Positions 31,410 to 39,791 of a stretch of 64,000 nucleotides of DNA are shown piece after piece. Origin of the DNA: Palleronia salina (GTDB taxonomy: Bacteria; Pseudomonadota; Alphaproteobacteria; Rhodobacterales; Rhodobacteraceae); the NCBI RefSeq assembly GCF_900141995.1, contig NZ_FQZA01000002.1, forward strand, positions 131,501-195,500. Reading direction: 5' to 3'. A program made the position numbers and the translations under genes. Position 1 is the first letter of the stretch; every line of letters begins with the position of its first letter. The notes below the pieces were generated by a model that was not told where the DNA came from, made no database searches, and saw nothing but the letters and a program-made list of their open reading frames with translations.

Positions 31410-31862
31410 TCAGATCGGCCGGACGATCACCGAAACGACGATGACGATCAGCAACAGCGTCGGCACCTCGTTCATCATCCGGTAACGGCGCCCGCTGGTC
31501 GACAGGTCTCCGGCCGCGAGACGCTTGCGTTGCCCCGCGCACCACATGTGGAACCACGTCATGGCGATGACCGCCAGCGCCTTGGTCCAGGGCCAGACGG
31601 CAGCCCAATCGACCACTCCCGGCAGTCCCGCCATGTAGAGCCCACAGAGCCACGTCACGATCATGGCGGGGTTCATGATGACCTTCAGAAGCTTCCGCTC
31701 CATCGTCACCAGCATCGCTGCCTTGTCGGGGGCGTCCTGACCCTGCTCGACGTGGTACACGAACAAGCGGGGCAGGTAGAACAGGCCAGCCATCCAGGCC
31801 GTGAAGGCCACGATGTGAATGGCCTTGATCCAAGGGTAAAGCGCGAAGAGGAGGTCTGACAT
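31410..31862 (-). CDS. hemJ: Protoporphyrinogen IX oxidase HemJ
   Basis: A 150-residue membrane protein with four predicted hydrophobic segments. HemJ (UPF0093) carries out the last-but-one step of heme synthesis in most alphaproteobacteria. KAIHIVAFTAWMAGLFYLPR near the start contains the conserved His, and PAMIVTWLCGLYMA and TWFHMWCAGQRKRLAAG are recognisable family segments. It is the last leftward gene before the origin region; the ATG (31860-31862) borders the AT-rich run. hemE is not beside it, unlike in Caulobacter. Confidence 0.9.
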   Translation of the reverse strand: MSDLLFALYPWIKAIHIVAFTAWMAGLFYLPRLFVYHVEQGQDAPDKAAMLVTMERKLLKVIMNPAMIVTWLCGLYMAGLPGVVDWAAVWPWTKALAVIAMTWFHMWCAGQRKRLAAGDLSTSGRRYRMMNEVPTLLLIVIVVSVIVRPI

Positions 31863-31919
31863 GCGCCCCTCTTAATATAATAAATATTTTTAAGAAAAGT
31901 GGTGTTTGTTAGTAGGGGT

Positions 31920-31928
31920 CGTGGATAA
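31920..31928 (-). promoter_or_regulatory. DnaA box (8/9), oriC
   Basis: CGTGGATAA, the reverse complement of TTATCCACG, differs from the consensus at the last base only. It is followed four bases later by another GGATAA core (31932-31937). Confidence 0.7.
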
Positions 31929-31953
31929 CCGGGATAACTCGGTTGTCCGGCCC

Positions 31954-31962
31954 TTATCCCCA
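31954..31962 (+). promoter_or_regulatory. DnaA box (8/9), oriC
   Basis: TTATCCCCA differs from the consensus TTATCCACA at position 7 only. Confidence 0.65.
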
Positions 31963-32062
31963 CGCGAGGACAAGATCTGGCGGGTCATCCCATGGACGCG
32001 CATATGTCTATATTTCTATTTATTTTCATCGCATTAAACCAGAACCACCATGTGATCAGAAC

Positions 32063-32071
32063 GGTGGATAA
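32063..32071 (-). promoter_or_regulatory. DnaA box (8/9), oriC
   Basis: GGTGGATAA, the complement of TTATCCACC, has one mismatch to the consensus and lies just right of the second AT-rich run. Confidence 0.7.
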
Positions 32072-32239
32072 CTTCTTGGCGGACCGGAATAACCCGTTCT
32101 TGTCCCTCCCTCGGTCGCGGCGTTCGCACACGGGGATGAAACCCGGCGGCGGGTGGTGTAGATCGCCGCTTATCCGGCGGACGACACATTTCCGCGGATT
32201 CACCCTGTCTTCGCCCGCCCCTTATCCCGGACTTATCCC

Positions 32240-32833
32240 ATGAACCTCATCCTCGCATCCGGCTCGACGATCCGAGCGCAGTTGCTTCGGCAGGCTGGCC
32301 TGAGCTTCGAGACAGTGGTCGCACGCATTGATGAAGAGAGTGTGAAACTTTCCCTAGCGGCCGAAGGCGCCGCCCCGCGGGACATCGCCGACGCGCTGGC
32401 CGAGGCCAAGGCGCGCAAGGTATCGCTGAAGCATCCCGGTGCGCTGGTGCTGGGGTGCGACCAGGTGCTGTCGCTGAAGGGCGAAGTTCTTTCAAAGCCG
32501 CGCGATCCCGACGATGCCCGTGCCCAGCTGCGCCGCCTGTCGGACATGCGGCACAACCTTCTGTCCGCCGTGGTCGCATACGAGGACGGAGAGCCGCTCT
32601 GGCGCTTCGTCGACACCGTGCGCCTGTCCATGCGCGCGCTCAGCGACGATTTCATCGACGACTACGTGTCGCGAAATTGGGACAGCATTCGCCACAGCGT
32701 GGGCGGATACAAGCTCGAGGAGGAGGGAATGCGCCTGTTTCGTGCGGTCGAGGGCGACTATTTCACAGTGCTGGGCCTGCCGATGATCCCGCTCTTGTCG
32801 TGGCTGATCGACCGGGGCAGTTTGACCGTATGA
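32240..32833 (+). CDS. maf: Maf-family nucleotide pyrophosphatase
   Basis: A 197-residue Maf/YceF-type protein. Such enzymes hydrolyse modified or canonical nucleoside triphosphates (m7GTP, dTTP/UTP). The start LILASGSTIRAQLLRQAGL (residues ~3-21), the catalytic-Asp segment ALVLGCDQVL and the stretch DSIRHSVGGYKLEEEGMRLF match. It is the first rightward gene after oriC and overlaps aroE as ATGA, heading the maf-aroE-coaE-dnaQ operon. A DnaA-core at 32233 lies immediately before its ATG. Confidence 0.9.
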   Translation: MNLILASGSTIRAQLLRQAGLSFETVVARIDEESVKLSLAAEGAAPRDIADALAEAKARKVSLKHPGALVLGCDQVLSLKGEVLSKPRDPDDARAQLRRLSDMRHNLLSAVVAYEDGEPLWRFVDTVRLSMRALSDDFIDDYVSRNWDSIRHSVGGYKLEEEGMRLFRAVEGDYFTVLGLPMIPLLSWLIDRGSLTV

Positions 32834-33666
32834 CAGACGAAAAAATCCCCGTCGCCGGCGTCATCGGTGCGCCCATCGCCCACTCCAAGTCCCCTGCCCT
32901 TCACGACTACTGGCTGAAGCGGCACGGCCTGCGCGGGCACTATGTTCCGCTGCATGTCGAGCAGTCGGACCTTGCGCAGGTCCTGCGCACCCTGCCCCGA
33001 ATGGGGTTCCGCGGGGTGAACGTGACCATCCCGCACAAGCAGTCGGTGCTGGACCTGGCCGATCACGTGACCGACCGCGCCGCCCTGATAGGGGCCGCGA
33101 ACACGTTGACCTTTCGCGATGACGGGCGGATCCACGCCGACAATACAGACGGGTTCGGTTTCATCGAGAACCTGCGCCAGAACGCGCCGGACTGGCGCGC
33201 GTCGGACGGGCCCGCGGCCCTGTTCGGCGCGGGCGGTGCGGCGCGGGCGGTCATCACCGCGCTGATCGACGCCGGCGTGCCAGAGATCCGCATCACCAAC
33301 CGCACCCGCACCCGGACCGAGGCGCTGCGCAAGGAATTCGGTGCCAAGCTGACGGTTTACGACTGGGTGCAGGCCGGCAACACGCTGGACGATGCCGCGA
33401 CGGTCATCAATACCACGTCCCTGGGCATGACCGGCAAGGCCGATTTCCGGGTGCCGCTGGACGGGTTGTCGCGCGACGCGTTGGTCACCGACATCGTCTA
33501 TACCCCGCTTGAAACCGCCCTGCTGGAACACGCGCGCATGCGCGGCTGTCGCACGGTCGATGGGTTGGGCATGCTGCTTTACCAGGCGGTCCCGGCCTTC
33601 GAGCGGTGGTTCGGCGAACGCCCCGAGGTGGACGAAGACGTGCGGCAGGCCGTCCTTTCGGCATGA
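32830..33666 (+). CDS. aroE: Shikimate dehydrogenase
   Basis: A 278-residue NADPH-dependent enzyme making shikimate from 3-dehydroshikimate. AGVIGAPIAHSKSPALHDYW binds substrate, VTIPHKQSVLD has the catalytic Lys, DNTDGFGFIENL has the catalytic Asp, and the cofactor loop FGAGGAARAVITAL and TNRTRTRTEALRKEF follow. ATG 32830 was chosen from the ATGA overlap with maf and because MTDEKIPVAG is the family start; the longer frame overlaps maf entirely. The stop overlaps the coaE ATG. Confidence 0.95.
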   Translation: MTDEKIPVAGVIGAPIAHSKSPALHDYWLKRHGLRGHYVPLHVEQSDLAQVLRTLPRMGFRGVNVTIPHKQSVLDLADHVTDRAALIGAANTLTFRDDGRIHADNTDGFGFIENLRQNAPDWRASDGPAALFGAGGAARAVITALIDAGVPEIRITNRTRTRTEALRKEFGAKLTVYDWVQAGNTLDDAATVINTTSLGMTGKADFRVPLDGLSRDALVTDIVYTPLETALLEHARMRGCRTVDGLGMLLYQAVPAFERWFGERPEVDEDVRQAVLSA

Positions 33667-34271
33667 ACCGACCGTTCCTGATCGGGCTGACCGGCTCCAT
33701 CGGCATGGGCAAGTCAACGGCCGCCGCGATGTTCCGGGACATGGGCGTGCCGGTCTGGGACGCCGACGCGGCGGTGCACCGCCTGTATGCCGAAGGCGGG
33801 GCCGCGGTCGAGCCCATGCGCGCCCTGCACCCTGCCGCGATCAGGGACGGTGCCGTTGACCGCGCCGCGCTGAAGGAATGGATCGCGGCCGACCCGTCCG
33901 CCCTGCCCCGGATCGAATCCGTGGTGCATCCGCTGGTGGCCGAGGATCGCGCGGCCTTCATCGACGCCTGCGATTCCGATATTGCCGTCCTCGATATCCC
34001 GCTGTTGTTCGAGACCGGGTCGCCCGACGCGTTCGATCTTGTCGCCGTCGTCTCCGCCCCGCCCGAAGTCCAACGCGACAGGGTGCTGTCCAGACCGGGC
34101 ATGACCGAGGATCACTTCGATCGCATCCTGTCGAAACAGATGCCCGACGGCGAGAAGCGTGCCCGCGCCGACGTGATCATTCCCAGCTTGAACATGGACG
34201 ACACGCGGGCGACCATCGCCATGCTGATTGACGAAATCCGGAAAGGCCGCCATGCGCGAAATCGTTCTTGA
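33663..34271 (+). CDS. coaE: Dephospho-CoA kinase
   Basis: A 202-residue P-loop kinase for the last step of CoA synthesis. The P-loop is LIGLTGSIGMGKSTAAAMF (residues ~7-25), followed by WDADAAVHRLYAEGG (substrate Asp) and LDIPLLFETG. The ATG overlaps the aroE stop (ATGA), which rules out the longer frame. The last 20 bases overlap dnaQ. Confidence 0.95.
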   Translation: MNRPFLIGLTGSIGMGKSTAAAMFRDMGVPVWDADAAVHRLYAEGGAAVEPMRALHPAAIRDGAVDRAALKEWIAADPSALPRIESVVHPLVAEDRAAFIDACDSDIAVLDIPLLFETGSPDAFDLVAVVSAPPEVQRDRVLSRPGMTEDHFDRILSKQMPDGEKRARADVIIPSLNMDDTRATIAMLIDEIRKGRHARNRS

Positions 34272-34941
34272 TACCGAAACCACCGGGTTCGAGCCCGAGC
34301 AGGGCGACCGGATCGTGGAAATCGGCGCGGTCGAGCTGATGGGCCACGTGCCCACGGGACGGACGTTTCACGAGTACATCAACCCGAAGCGTTCGATGCC
34401 TCAATCGGCCTTCGAGGTGCACGGGCTGGGCGACGATTTCCTTCGCGACAAGCCCGTCTTCGAGCAGGTAGGCCAGGCGTTCCTGGATTTCGTGGGCGAC
34501 GCGAAGCTGGTGATCCACAACGCCGCCTTCGACATGAAATTTCTCAATGCCGAACTGGGCTGGATGGGCGCGCGACTGCTGCCCATGGATCAGGCCGTCG
34601 ATACGCTTGCGATTGCACGGCGGCGGTTTCCTGGGGCACCCGCGTCGCTGGACGCGCTGTGTCGGCGTTTCGGGATCGACAACTCGAACCGCACGCTGCA
34701 CGGCGCGCTTCTCGACTCCGAGATCCTGGCCGACGTGTATCTCGAGCTTATCGGGGGGCGTCAGCCGGATTTCGGCCTGGGATCGGACGAAGGGCCGAAG
34801 GACGACGGCCAAATGCGTGATACGTGGCGTCCGCGCCCGCGGGCCAGGCCGCTGCCATCGAAGCTGACGGAAGAAGAAAGCGCCGCCCACACGGCCTTCG
34901 TGGCCAAGTTGGGCGACGCTGCAATCTGGTCCAAGGCCTGA
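34252..34941 (+). CDS. dnaQ: DNA polymerase III epsilon subunit
   Basis: A 229-residue 3'-5' proofreading exonuclease. Exo I REIVLDTETTGFEPEQGDR, Exo II VIHNAAFDMKFLNAELG and Exo III LHGALLDSEILADVYLELIGG with its catalytic His-Asp pair are intact. The C-terminal ~45 residues (RPRARPLPSKLTEEESAAH) are the tail that binds the alpha subunit. Start ATG 34252 with GGAAAGG upstream; an earlier ATG at 34228 is less likely. It converges with secB. Confidence 0.95.
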   Translation: MREIVLDTETTGFEPEQGDRIVEIGAVELMGHVPTGRTFHEYINPKRSMPQSAFEVHGLGDDFLRDKPVFEQVGQAFLDFVGDAKLVIHNAAFDMKFLNAELGWMGARLLPMDQAVDTLAIARRRFPGAPASLDALCRRFGIDNSNRTLHGALLDSEILADVYLELIGGRQPDFGLGSDEGPKDDGQMRDTWRPRPRARPLPSKLTEEESAAHTAFVAKLGDAAIWSKA

Positions 34942-34954
34942 CGGCCGACCGGGT

Positions 34955-35491
34955 TCAGTTGGCGGGCGTATCCGCGGCCTGCGCCTGTTGTGCGGCCTGA
35001 CGCTGGGCGATGCCCTGGCGGTAGAGCGCCACGAAATCGATGGGCTCGAGGTTCAGCGCCGGGAAACCGCCGTCGCGGGTGACGTCGGACACGATTCGGC
35101 GGATATACGGGAACATCAGCCGCGGGCCTTCGATCAGCAGGAACGGGTGAAGCTGTTCCTCGGGCACGTTCTTCGCCTCGAACACGCCGCCGTATTCCAG
35201 CTCCATCAGGAACAGGGTCTCTTCCGAGCCCTTGTTCTTCGACGTGATCTTGAACTTGCCGATGACCTCGTACTGGCCGCTGTCCTCGCCACGCTTCTTC
35301 GCGTCGAGGCTGACCTGCACGGACACATCGGGCTTCACCTCGCCCGAGATGGTCTTGGAGACCAGGATGTTCTCGAACGACAGGTCGCGGATGAACTGGC
35401 CCAGCGGGCGCAGTTGCGGCTGCGCGGGGGTCTGTCCGTTGGCGTTGTTCTGCGGGGCTGCGGTCGTATCTTGCGGTTCGTTTTCAGCCAT
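34955..35491 (-). CDS. secB: Protein-export chaperone SecB
   Basis: A 178-residue tetrameric chaperone that keeps precursors unfolded for SecA. The start of the conserved core is FIRDLSFENI and it ends with the segment GFPALNLEPIDFVALYRQ. The N-terminal ~30 residues (QNNANGQTPAQPQLRP) and the C-terminal QAQAADTPAN are low-complexity tails. GGAG lies nine bases upstream of the ATG. It converges with dnaQ (13 bases between stops) and is probably cotranscribed with or separate from fxsA 54 bases upstream. Confidence 0.95.
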   Translation of the reverse strand: MAENEPQDTTAAPQNNANGQTPAQPQLRPLGQFIRDLSFENILVSKTISGEVKPDVSVQVSLDAKKRGEDSGQYEVIGKFKITSKNKGSEETLFLMELEYGGVFEAKNVPEEQLHPFLLIEGPRLMFPYIRRIVSDVTRDGGFPALNLEPIDFVALYRQGIAQRQAAQQAQAADTPAN

Positions 35492-35545
35492 GGGGCTCCT
35501 CCGAGAAAATTGTCGTGGCTTAGCTAGCAGATGGCTATGAGCGCC

Positions 35546-36055
35546 TCAATGCCGTGTCCAGCCGGACGGACGGCGGTTCGGATCGGGGTCCTTGATCTCG
35601 ACTTCCTCGTAGTCGCCTTCGATCACGCCGTCGCGCCGCGGCTGCCCGCCGCGCCGCCGCGGATCCGGCCCGGGGCCCTGCGGGCCGGGGCCTTGGGTGA
35701 ATTGCCGCACCTCGATCCGGTCCCGCAGAAACCGGAACACGGCGCGTCTGACGGCCGGCACCAGAAGCGAGAACCCCACCGCGTCGGTAAAGAAGCCCGG
35801 TGTCAGCATCAGAGCACCGGCGAACAGGATCATGGCGCCCTGCGCCAGCGACTCGGTCGGATCACGCAAGTCGTTGAAAGACCGCCGGATTTCGTTCATC
35901 GCCAGCGCGCCTTGCGACCGGACCAGCGCCGTGCCCGCCAGGGCGGTCAGCACGACGATCGCCAGGGTCCAGCCAAGGCCGATAAAGCCACCGATCTGTA
36001 TGAACAGTGCGATCTCGATCAGCGGAATGCCGACGAACAACGCGAACAACCACAT
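35546..36055 (-). CDS. fxsA: FxsA family membrane protein
   Basis: A 169-residue inner-membrane protein. FxsA (suppressor of F-plasmid exclusion of phage T7) has no known enzymatic role. The family segments LFVGIPLIEIALFIQIGGFIG and MILFAGALMLTPGFFTDAVG are clear, with three to four membrane segments and a proline/arginine-rich tail (PGPDPRRRGGQPRRD). ATG 36053-36055 was chosen because AAGGAG lies nine bases before it; a GTG five codons upstream is possible. The tail is unusually long for the family. Divergent from the Tim44 gene. Confidence 0.85.
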   Translation of the reverse strand: MWLFALFVGIPLIEIALFIQIGGFIGLGWTLAIVVLTALAGTALVRSQGALAMNEIRRSFNDLRDPTESLAQGAMILFAGALMLTPGFFTDAVGFSLLVPAVRRAVFRFLRDRIEVRQFTQGPGPQGPGPDPRRRGGQPRRDGVIEGDYEEVEIKDPDPNRRPSGWTRH

Positions 36056-36170
36056 GGCGGGCTCCTTCACAGGCGGGGGGCCGGTGGACTCGACCCTTTC
36101 GTGACCCTACATAGGAACTTAACCCGGGGTATGCCATGACGCGCCCCCGAAAACGCGGATTCGAGGTCCC

Positions 36171-36839
36171 ATGAGTTCTGCCGTCATCCAGTTGCTGGTC
36201 CTTGCCGGTATCGCGATTTTTCTGATCCTGCGCCTGCGCAATGCGCTCGGCACGCGCGACGGGTTCGAGAACCCACCCCTGACCCGCGAGGAGACCGAGA
36301 AGTCTCTCGGCCGCGGTCGTCGTGATTTCGAAGTCATCGAGGGCGGCCCGGACCGGGACATCACCGATCACGTCGAGGAGGGCTCGGAAAGCGCCAAGTC
36401 GCTGGCGGGCATGAAGATCGCCGAGCCGGGCTTCAACGTGGGCGAATTTCTTGGTGGCGCACGTGGCGCCTACGAGATGATCCTCGGCGCGTTCGAGAAC
36501 GGCGACATTTCCGACGTGCGTGGATTTCTCGACCCTGACGTGGCCGAGGCGTTCGACCAGGTCCTGGCCGATCGCAAGGAAAAGGGTCTGACCGTGCAAA
36601 GCGAGATCGTGGGCGTCCGCGATGTCGAACTGTACGAAGCGCGGTACGATCGCGACACCAAGGAGGCCGAACTGACCGTTCGTTTCCTGGTCGAGCTGAC
36701 GGTCGCCGTGCGCGACAGCGCGGGCGAGATCATCGAGGGCGACCCGAACGAGATCAAGCGCCAGCGCGATACTTGGACGTTCGCCCGCACCATGGGCTCG
36801 GACGACCCGAACTGGGTGCTGGTCGCGACGGGCGAGTGA
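36171..36839 (+). CDS. Tim44/TimA-domain membrane-anchored protein
   Basis: A 222-residue protein with a single N-terminal membrane segment (VIQLLVLAGIAIFLILRL, residues ~5-22), a charged linker, and a C-terminal Tim44-like domain (about residues 85-220). The Tim44 part includes GARGAYEMILGAFENGDIS and DRDTKEAELTVRFLVELT. In alphaproteobacteria such TimA proteins are related to the mitochondrial import motor component; their bacterial role is unclear, with binding of exported or membrane proteins suspected. It is followed by mltA in a TGATG overlap, and lies next to secB and fxsA, which hints at envelope or export work. Confidence 0.82.
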   Translation: MSSAVIQLLVLAGIAIFLILRLRNALGTRDGFENPPLTREETEKSLGRGRRDFEVIEGGPDRDITDHVEEGSESAKSLAGMKIAEPGFNVGEFLGGARGAYEMILGAFENGDISDVRGFLDPDVAEAFDQVLADRKEKGLTVQSEIVGVRDVELYEARYDRDTKEAELTVRFLVELTVAVRDSAGEIIEGDPNEIKRQRDTWTFARTMGSDDPNWVLVATGE

Positions 36840-37879
36840 TGCGGCGGCTCCTGGCCGCGCTATTTCTGACCGTGCCTCTCGTGGGCACGGCTTTCGCGAC
36901 CGAGCCGCCTCGGCCCGAGCCGACCCATACGATCCTGCGCTTCGATGATCTGAACGGCTGGGCGCAGGACGACCACGGCGCGGCACTGGACGTCTTCCTG
37001 AACACCTGCGGCGACATGCGCGACCTGGACTGGCGTGGCCTCTGCCGTGTTGCCGCCGACCAGACCGACGCCCGCCGTTTCTTCGAACTGTTCTTCCGTC
37101 CCGTCCTGATCGAGGACGGTGACCCGATGCTGTTCACCGGGTATTACGAGCCCGAGCTGCGCGGCTCGCGCTATCGCGGCGGGCCGTATCAGTACCCGCT
37201 CTACCGGGTTCCGGACGAGGGGCGCGAGGGGCTGTGGCTCAGCCGTGCCGAGATCGAGGAGGGCGATCTGCTTGCCGGTCGCGGGCTCGAGATCGCATGG
37301 ATCGATGACCCGGTGGACGTATTTTTCCTGCAGATCCAGGGGTCGGGCCGCGTGCGGCTGGACGACGGCACCGCGCTGCGCGTGGGATACGGCGGCAAGA
37401 ACGGGCATGACTACAGGTCCGTGGGCATGGAACTGGTGCGTCGCGGCGAATACGAGCCGCACCAGGTGTCGGCGCAGGTGATCCGAAGCTGGGTGCGCCG
37501 CAACGGCGAAGAAGGCCGGCGGCTTCTGCACCACAACCCGTCATACGTGTTCTTCCGTGAAGTGACCGAGGTTCCGGCCGATCGCGGACCGCTGGGCGCG
37601 ATGAACCGCTCGATCACCAACTTGCGGTCGATCGCGGTCGACCCGGCCTACGTCCCCCTAGGCGCGCCGGTCTGGATCGAGAAGGGCGGGCGGGATCCGC
37701 TGAAACGCCTGACCATCGCGCAGGATACCGGGTCGCAGATCAAGGGCGCCCAGCGGGCCGATATCTTCTTCGGCACCGGCGAAGAGGCCGGGCGCCGCGC
37801 GGGCCGGGTCAAGGATACGGGCCGCATGATCGTGCTGCTCCCCATCCAGCGGGCGCTCGCGCTGGCCGAGGAATTCTGA
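36839..37879 (+). CDS. mltA: Membrane-bound lytic murein transglycosylase A
   Basis: A 346-residue MltA. An N-terminal signal sequence (MRRLLAALFLTVPLVGTAFA) exports it to the periplasm; no lipobox Cys follows the cleavage site, so it is probably soluble rather than a lipoprotein as in E. coli. The catalytic Asp region is QDTGSQIKGAQRADIFFGTG (near residue 305). FTGYYEPELRGSR and FFLQIQGSGRVRLDDG match the family. ATG 36839 overlaps the previous stop (TGATG). Cleaves peptidoglycan with 1,6-anhydro ring formation. Confidence 0.92.
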   Translation: MRRLLAALFLTVPLVGTAFATEPPRPEPTHTILRFDDLNGWAQDDHGAALDVFLNTCGDMRDLDWRGLCRVAADQTDARRFFELFFRPVLIEDGDPMLFTGYYEPELRGSRYRGGPYQYPLYRVPDEGREGLWLSRAEIEEGDLLAGRGLEIAWIDDPVDVFFLQIQGSGRVRLDDGTALRVGYGGKNGHDYRSVGMELVRRGEYEPHQVSAQVIRSWVRRNGEEGRRLLHHNPSYVFFREVTEVPADRGPLGAMNRSITNLRSIAVDPAYVPLGAPVWIEKGGRDPLKRLTIAQDTGSQIKGAQRADIFFGTGEEAGRRAGRVKDTGRMIVLLPIQRALALAEEF

Positions 37880-38496
37880 TGTCCCGCCGCAAAGAACCCC
37901 GCCGGCTGCGCCCCGACGAAGAGGCGTTGTGGCAGCAGGTCGCCCGCCAGACCGCGCCCATGCATCCCGACCGGCGGTCCGAACGTCCGGCGCAGCCGGC
38001 AACCCCGTCCAGGGCCGGCACGGCCAAGGCACCCGCGCGTCCCCACACCGACCTCAGCGGTTTTCGCATCGGCGGGGCCGTACCGCAGACCGCGGCGCGC
38101 CACGACCTGCAACCCGGCCTTTCGGACCAGCTGCGCGCGCAGCCCGTCCGCATGGACGCCAAAGCCTTCGGCCGGATGAAGCGCGGCAAGCTGCGGGTCG
38201 AGGCGCGGATCGACCTGCACGGACTGACCCTGGCCGAGGCGCATCCCCGGCTCAATGGCTTCATCCTCGACGCGCACGCGGCGGGCAAGCGGCTGGTGCT
38301 GGTCATCACCGGCAAGGGCCGGGATCGCGACACCGACGGCCCGATGCCCATGCGGCGCGGGGCCCTGCGCCACCAGGTGCCGCAATGGCTGGGGCAGGGG
38401 GCCTTGCGCAACGCCGTGCTGCAGGTGACCGAGGCGCACCGCGCCCATGGTGGCTCAGGGGCGTTCTACGTGTACCTGCGCCGCCCGGGGAAGTGA
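37879..38496 (+). CDS. Smr/MutS2 domain protein
   Basis: A 205-residue protein with a basic N-terminal tail and a C-terminal Smr (small MutS-related) domain (about residues 105-205). The domain carries ARIDLHGLTLAEAHPRLN, LVLVITGKGRDRDTDG and GGSGAFYVYLRR. Smr proteins can be endonucleases on RNA or DNA; activity here is not established. It overlaps mltA (TGATG) and its last 42 bases overlap the convergent MFS gene. Confidence 0.85.
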   Translation: MSRRKEPRRLRPDEEALWQQVARQTAPMHPDRRSERPAQPATPSRAGTAKAPARPHTDLSGFRIGGAVPQTAARHDLQPGLSDQLRAQPVRMDAKAFGRMKRGKLRVEARIDLHGLTLAEAHPRLNGFILDAHAAGKRLVLVITGKGRDRDTDGPMPMRRGALRHQVPQWLGQGALRNAVLQVTEAHRAHGGSGAFYVYLRRPGK

Positions 38497-39699
38497 CCCG
38501 GCGGACCGCCCGACCCCAATGGCCACCAGGGCCGCCGCGCCGAGCATGTAGGCCGCGATCCCCAGCATCTGCTGCGGCAGGTCGAGCCCGAGGTCGATGA
38601 ACGCCCCGGTCAAAGCGGGGCCGATAGCCGTGCCCAGCACCATGATGGCGGTGGCCAGCGCCTTGATCGCGCCCAAGTGCCGCGTGCCATAGAACTCGGC
38701 CCAGAAGGCGTTCGGCACGGTGTTGTTCAGACCTTGCGTGAAGCCCATCAGCCCGATGAACACCGCGGCCCAGGGCAGCGACGGCGCGAAGGCCAGCCCG
38801 GCGAAGCCAAGGGCCATGGGCAGCACCACGGTCGGCATCAGCCGCGCCGTGCCGATCCGGTCCACGATCCAGCCCGAGCCGAACATGGTCACCGTCGCGC
38901 AGGCGGTGAAGATCGGGAACAGCGCGACCAGGCCCACGTGGCTCCAGCCCTTGGCGTCGGCCAGGTGCACCTGGTGAAAGAAGAAGGCGGTGCCGAAGGC
39001 GGCGGGCGCCAGAAGGGCAGGGACCATCAGCCAGAACAGGCCATGACGCAGCATCATGGCGCGGGACCAGTGCAGATCGCGCATCCCGAAGCTTTGGTCG
39101 TCCATCGCGATGGATTGCGGCGTGCGTTCCAGCCGCAGCAGCGGCAGCAGCACCGGCACGAAGGCCAGCACACCGACGGCGGACCACATCCACAGGTTGC
39201 GCCACGGGATGTCCGCCATCAGCGCCACGAAGATCAGCGGCAGGAACGCCTCGCCCAGCGACACGCCCAGCTTGCTGATCGACAGGGCCTTGCCACGGGA
39301 CATGACGAACCAGCGCGCCATCGCCACCGTCGCCACCAGCGTCGCCATGCCCTGCCCGCAGAAGCGCAGGGCGAACACGGTGAAGACCAGCGCCCACCAG
39401 CTTTGCGCCATCGCCATCGACAGGCACGCCACCGCCAGCAGGATCAGGACCAGTGGCCCCAGCACCCGCACCCGGAACGTGTCGGTCAGGATGCCGGTCC
39501 AGACCATGACAATGGCCGAGGCCGTGGTGCCGACCGAGTAGAGAAACCCCCAGTCGCCGTTCGACAGCCCGAACTCGTCGCGGATCTGCCCCGCGAAGAC
39601 CGAGATGAAGAAGGTCTGCCCGAAGGACGAGCAGAAGGTCAGCAACACGCCCACGGTGAGAAAGGGCGCATTCGCGCGAAGGAAATTCAAAAAGCCCAT
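38455..39699 (-). CDS. MFS transporter
   Basis: A 414-residue major-facilitator permease with about 12 hydrophobic segments. The start FLRANAPFLTVGVLLTFCSS and the loop-2/3 region FRVRVLGPL resemble the nitrate/nitrite-like and general sugar/drug MFS; substrate unknown. A MARWFVMSRGKALSISKLG segment between segments IV and V is typical of the family and carries the charged loop. It is downstream of hslU on the same strand after 92 bases, and could be cotranscribed with it. Confidence 0.8.
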   Translation of the reverse strand: MGFLNFLRANAPFLTVGVLLTFCSSFGQTFFISVFAGQIRDEFGLSNGDWGFLYSVGTTASAIVMVWTGILTDTFRVRVLGPLVLILLAVACLSMAMAQSWWALVFTVFALRFCGQGMATLVATVAMARWFVMSRGKALSISKLGVSLGEAFLPLIFVALMADIPWRNLWMWSAVGVLAFVPVLLPLLRLERTPQSIAMDDQSFGMRDLHWSRAMMLRHGLFWLMVPALLAPAAFGTAFFFHQVHLADAKGWSHVGLVALFPIFTACATVTMFGSGWIVDRIGTARLMPTVVLPMALGFAGLAFAPSLPWAAVFIGLMGFTQGLNNTVPNAFWAEFYGTRHLGAIKALATAIMVLGTAIGPALTGAFIDLGLDLPQQMLGIAAYMLGAAALVAIGVGRSAGSLPRAAQVHVERP

Positions 39700-39791
39700 G
39701 GCCCGCTATCGCGCCGGACGCGACCAATGGAAAGACCCGAAACGGAGACCCGGGTCAGATTCCGCGCTGCCCGGGCCGGTACACAGAAGAC

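Larger units (their letters stand above)
31863..32239. other. oriC: Proposed chromosomal replication origin oriC
   Basis: A 377-base gene-free segment between hemJ (leftward) and maf (rightward). It holds seven exact TTATCC/GGATAA cores (31923, 31932, 31954, 32066, 32170, 32222 and 32233 by first base). Three of these match the DnaA box TTATCCACA in 8 of 9 positions. Two AT-rich runs (31871-31899 and 32000-32040) are candidates for unwinding. One GANTC site (32197-32201) could be a CcrM target. The flanks match the Caulobacter origin gene order apart from missing hemE. An 83-codon frame inside it has no support. Function is inferred from these features and position. Confidence 0.8.

Noticed and set aside
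31992-32243. 83-codon open frame inside the proposed oriC
   Set aside because: No ribosome site, overlaps DnaA cores and the AT-rich run, and its sequence (SIFLFIFIALNQ then basic and Pro-rich) has no recognisable family.
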